Shown: positions 6,278-6,886 of the stretch, piece by piece
Numbering within the stretch: position 1 is the first letter of the stretch
Layout: each line of letters opens with the position of its first letter
NCBI GenBank assembly: GCA_041481485.1
Contig: JBGPBY010000402.1
Span: 1 to 6,886 of the forward strand
Length of the DNA: 6,886 bases
Direction: 5' to 3'
DNA from: JBGPBY01 sp041481485
Lineage (GTDB): Bacteria > Acidobacteriota > Terriglobia > 20CM-2-55-15
The notes under the pieces: generated by a model
Told to the model about the DNA's origin: nothing
Database searches by the model: none
Seen by the model: only the letters and a program-made list of their open reading frames with translations
Program-made: the position numbers and the translations under genes

Positions 6278-6886
6278 CTAACGAAACTGGTGCTTGTTGA
6301 TCTTGAGCGCACGGATCCTGGATTCCAGAGTCGACGCCGGAACTCCAAGGCGGACAGCTGCGCCGTTTGCTCCCGAAATCCGTCCGCGAGTCTCGCGCAG
6401 GATCGTTTCGATTTCGCTTTTCTGATCGGCATCGGAACGGCGTGAACCCGAGGATGCCGCTGTTACTACAGCGGTTCCAGGTTCCTTCGCCAGCATCCCC
6501 GGCTCCAGCCGAAAGACTTCGCCATCCGCCAGGATCACGCCACGCTCGATCACGTTTTGAAGTTCACGGATGTTTCCCGGCCACGAATACTCCTGCATGA
6601 AATCCAGCGATTCCCTGTCAATGTGGCGGATGCGCTTCCCCATACGGCTGGACAGTCGTGCCACAAAGTATTCCACCAGAATTGGAATGTCGTCGATGCG
6701 TTCGCGCAGTGAAGGCATATGCACCGGAAAAACATTCAGCCGATAATAAAGATCCATCCGAAATCGTCCGTCTGCAACTTCACGTTCGAGGTTTCGGTTC
6801 GTTGCCGCAATGATGCGGGCATCCGATCGAAGTGTTTTACTTCCCCCGACACGCTCGAACTCTTTCTCCTGAAGGACTCGAGAGCG
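6278..6886 (-). CDS. Sigma-54-dependent enhancer-binding regulator, C-terminal part (cut by window edge)
   Basis: Only the last 202 codons are inside the window; the frame stays open to the edge, so the start, any sensor or receiver domain, and the Walker A/B and GAFTGA motifs are not visible. The visible part opens with RVLQEKEFERVGG (3-15) of the AAA+ domain, then the sensor-I strand DARIIAATNRNLE (22-34), the arginine-finger region FRMDLYYRLNVF (42-53) and the sensor-II motif WPGNIREL (102-109). After a linker of about 45 residues comes a Fis-type helix-turn-helix, GANGAAVRLGVPASTLESRI (172-191), in the style of FhlA-like activators. Such proteins use ATP to open sigma-54 RNA polymerase complexes from sites 80-150 bases upstream of the promoter. 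Its position directly ahead of the STAS and pump genes, and the -24/-12 element before the adaptor, suggest that it activates the pump. An internal Met at 6757 is not a plausible start because conserved AAA+ sequence continues upstream. Confidence 0.93.
   Translation of the reverse strand, partial: RSRVLQEKEFERVGGSKTLRSDARIIAATNRNLEREVADGRFRMDLYYRLNVFPVHMPSLRERIDDIPILVEYFVARLSSRMGKRIRHIDRESLDFMQEYSWPGNIRELQNVIERGVILADGEVFRLEPGMLAKEPGTAVVTAASSGSRRSDADQKSEIETILRETRGRISGANGAAVRLGVPASTLESRIRALKINKHQFR

Noticed and set aside
6385..6397. Palindrome CGCGAG-T-CTCGCG inside the regulator gene
   Set aside because: It is in coding sequence (the RETRGR region), where Arg codons easily make CGCG palindromes. 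Its spacing differs from the TCGYGAA sites, although its distance from the weak STAS promoter would be permissible for an enhancer.
6278..6757. Treating the regulator as a complete short gene starting at Met 6757
   Set aside because: The 43 codons upstream in the same frame encode conserved AAA+ sequence (RVLQEKEFERVGG and IIAATNRNLE), so the gene continues beyond the window edge.

Overview
The window carries five genes, all on the minus strand, packed almost without gaps. Read in the direction of transcription (high to low coordinates) they are: the C-terminal part of a sigma-54 enhancer-binding regulator cut by the window edge (6886-6278); a small STAS-domain protein (6219-5923); and a complete three-gene RND efflux pump. 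The pump consists of a membrane-fusion adaptor (5769-4600), an HAE1/AcrB-type inner-membrane transporter (4600-1529) and a NodT/OprM-type outer-membrane lipoprotein channel (1507-98). The last ~97 bases (97-1) are non-coding and rich in inverted repeats. No RNA gene, mobile element or CRISPR array was seen.

The organism is a Gram-negative (diderm) bacterium with fairly high G+C, since a tripartite pump with an outer-membrane lipoprotein needs an outer membrane. The serine-less 'VDRE' STAS protein and an FhlA/NtrC-type regulator next to an RND pump remind me of soil Acidobacteriota and similar environmental lineages. That is an impression from protein style, not a proven assignment.

The genes suggest a self-contained unit. 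The regulator should activate sigma-54 RNA polymerase. Between the STAS gene and the adaptor lies a very good -24/-12 element (5818-5803, TGGCA-N6-TTGCT, with the invariant GG and GC exactly 10 bases apart). It would start a short leader carrying AGGAGG just ahead of a GTG start at 5769. About 88 and 108 bases upstream of the predicted transcription start are two palindromes with the same TCGYGAA half-site, where enhancer sites of such activators normally sit. A weaker -24/-12 match precedes the STAS gene. The simplest model is local, sigma-54-dependent control of the pump, with the STAS protein as a co-regulated accessory of unknown role. The proteins and their order are seen directly. The promoter and operator calls are pattern matches, and the substrate of the pump is unknown.
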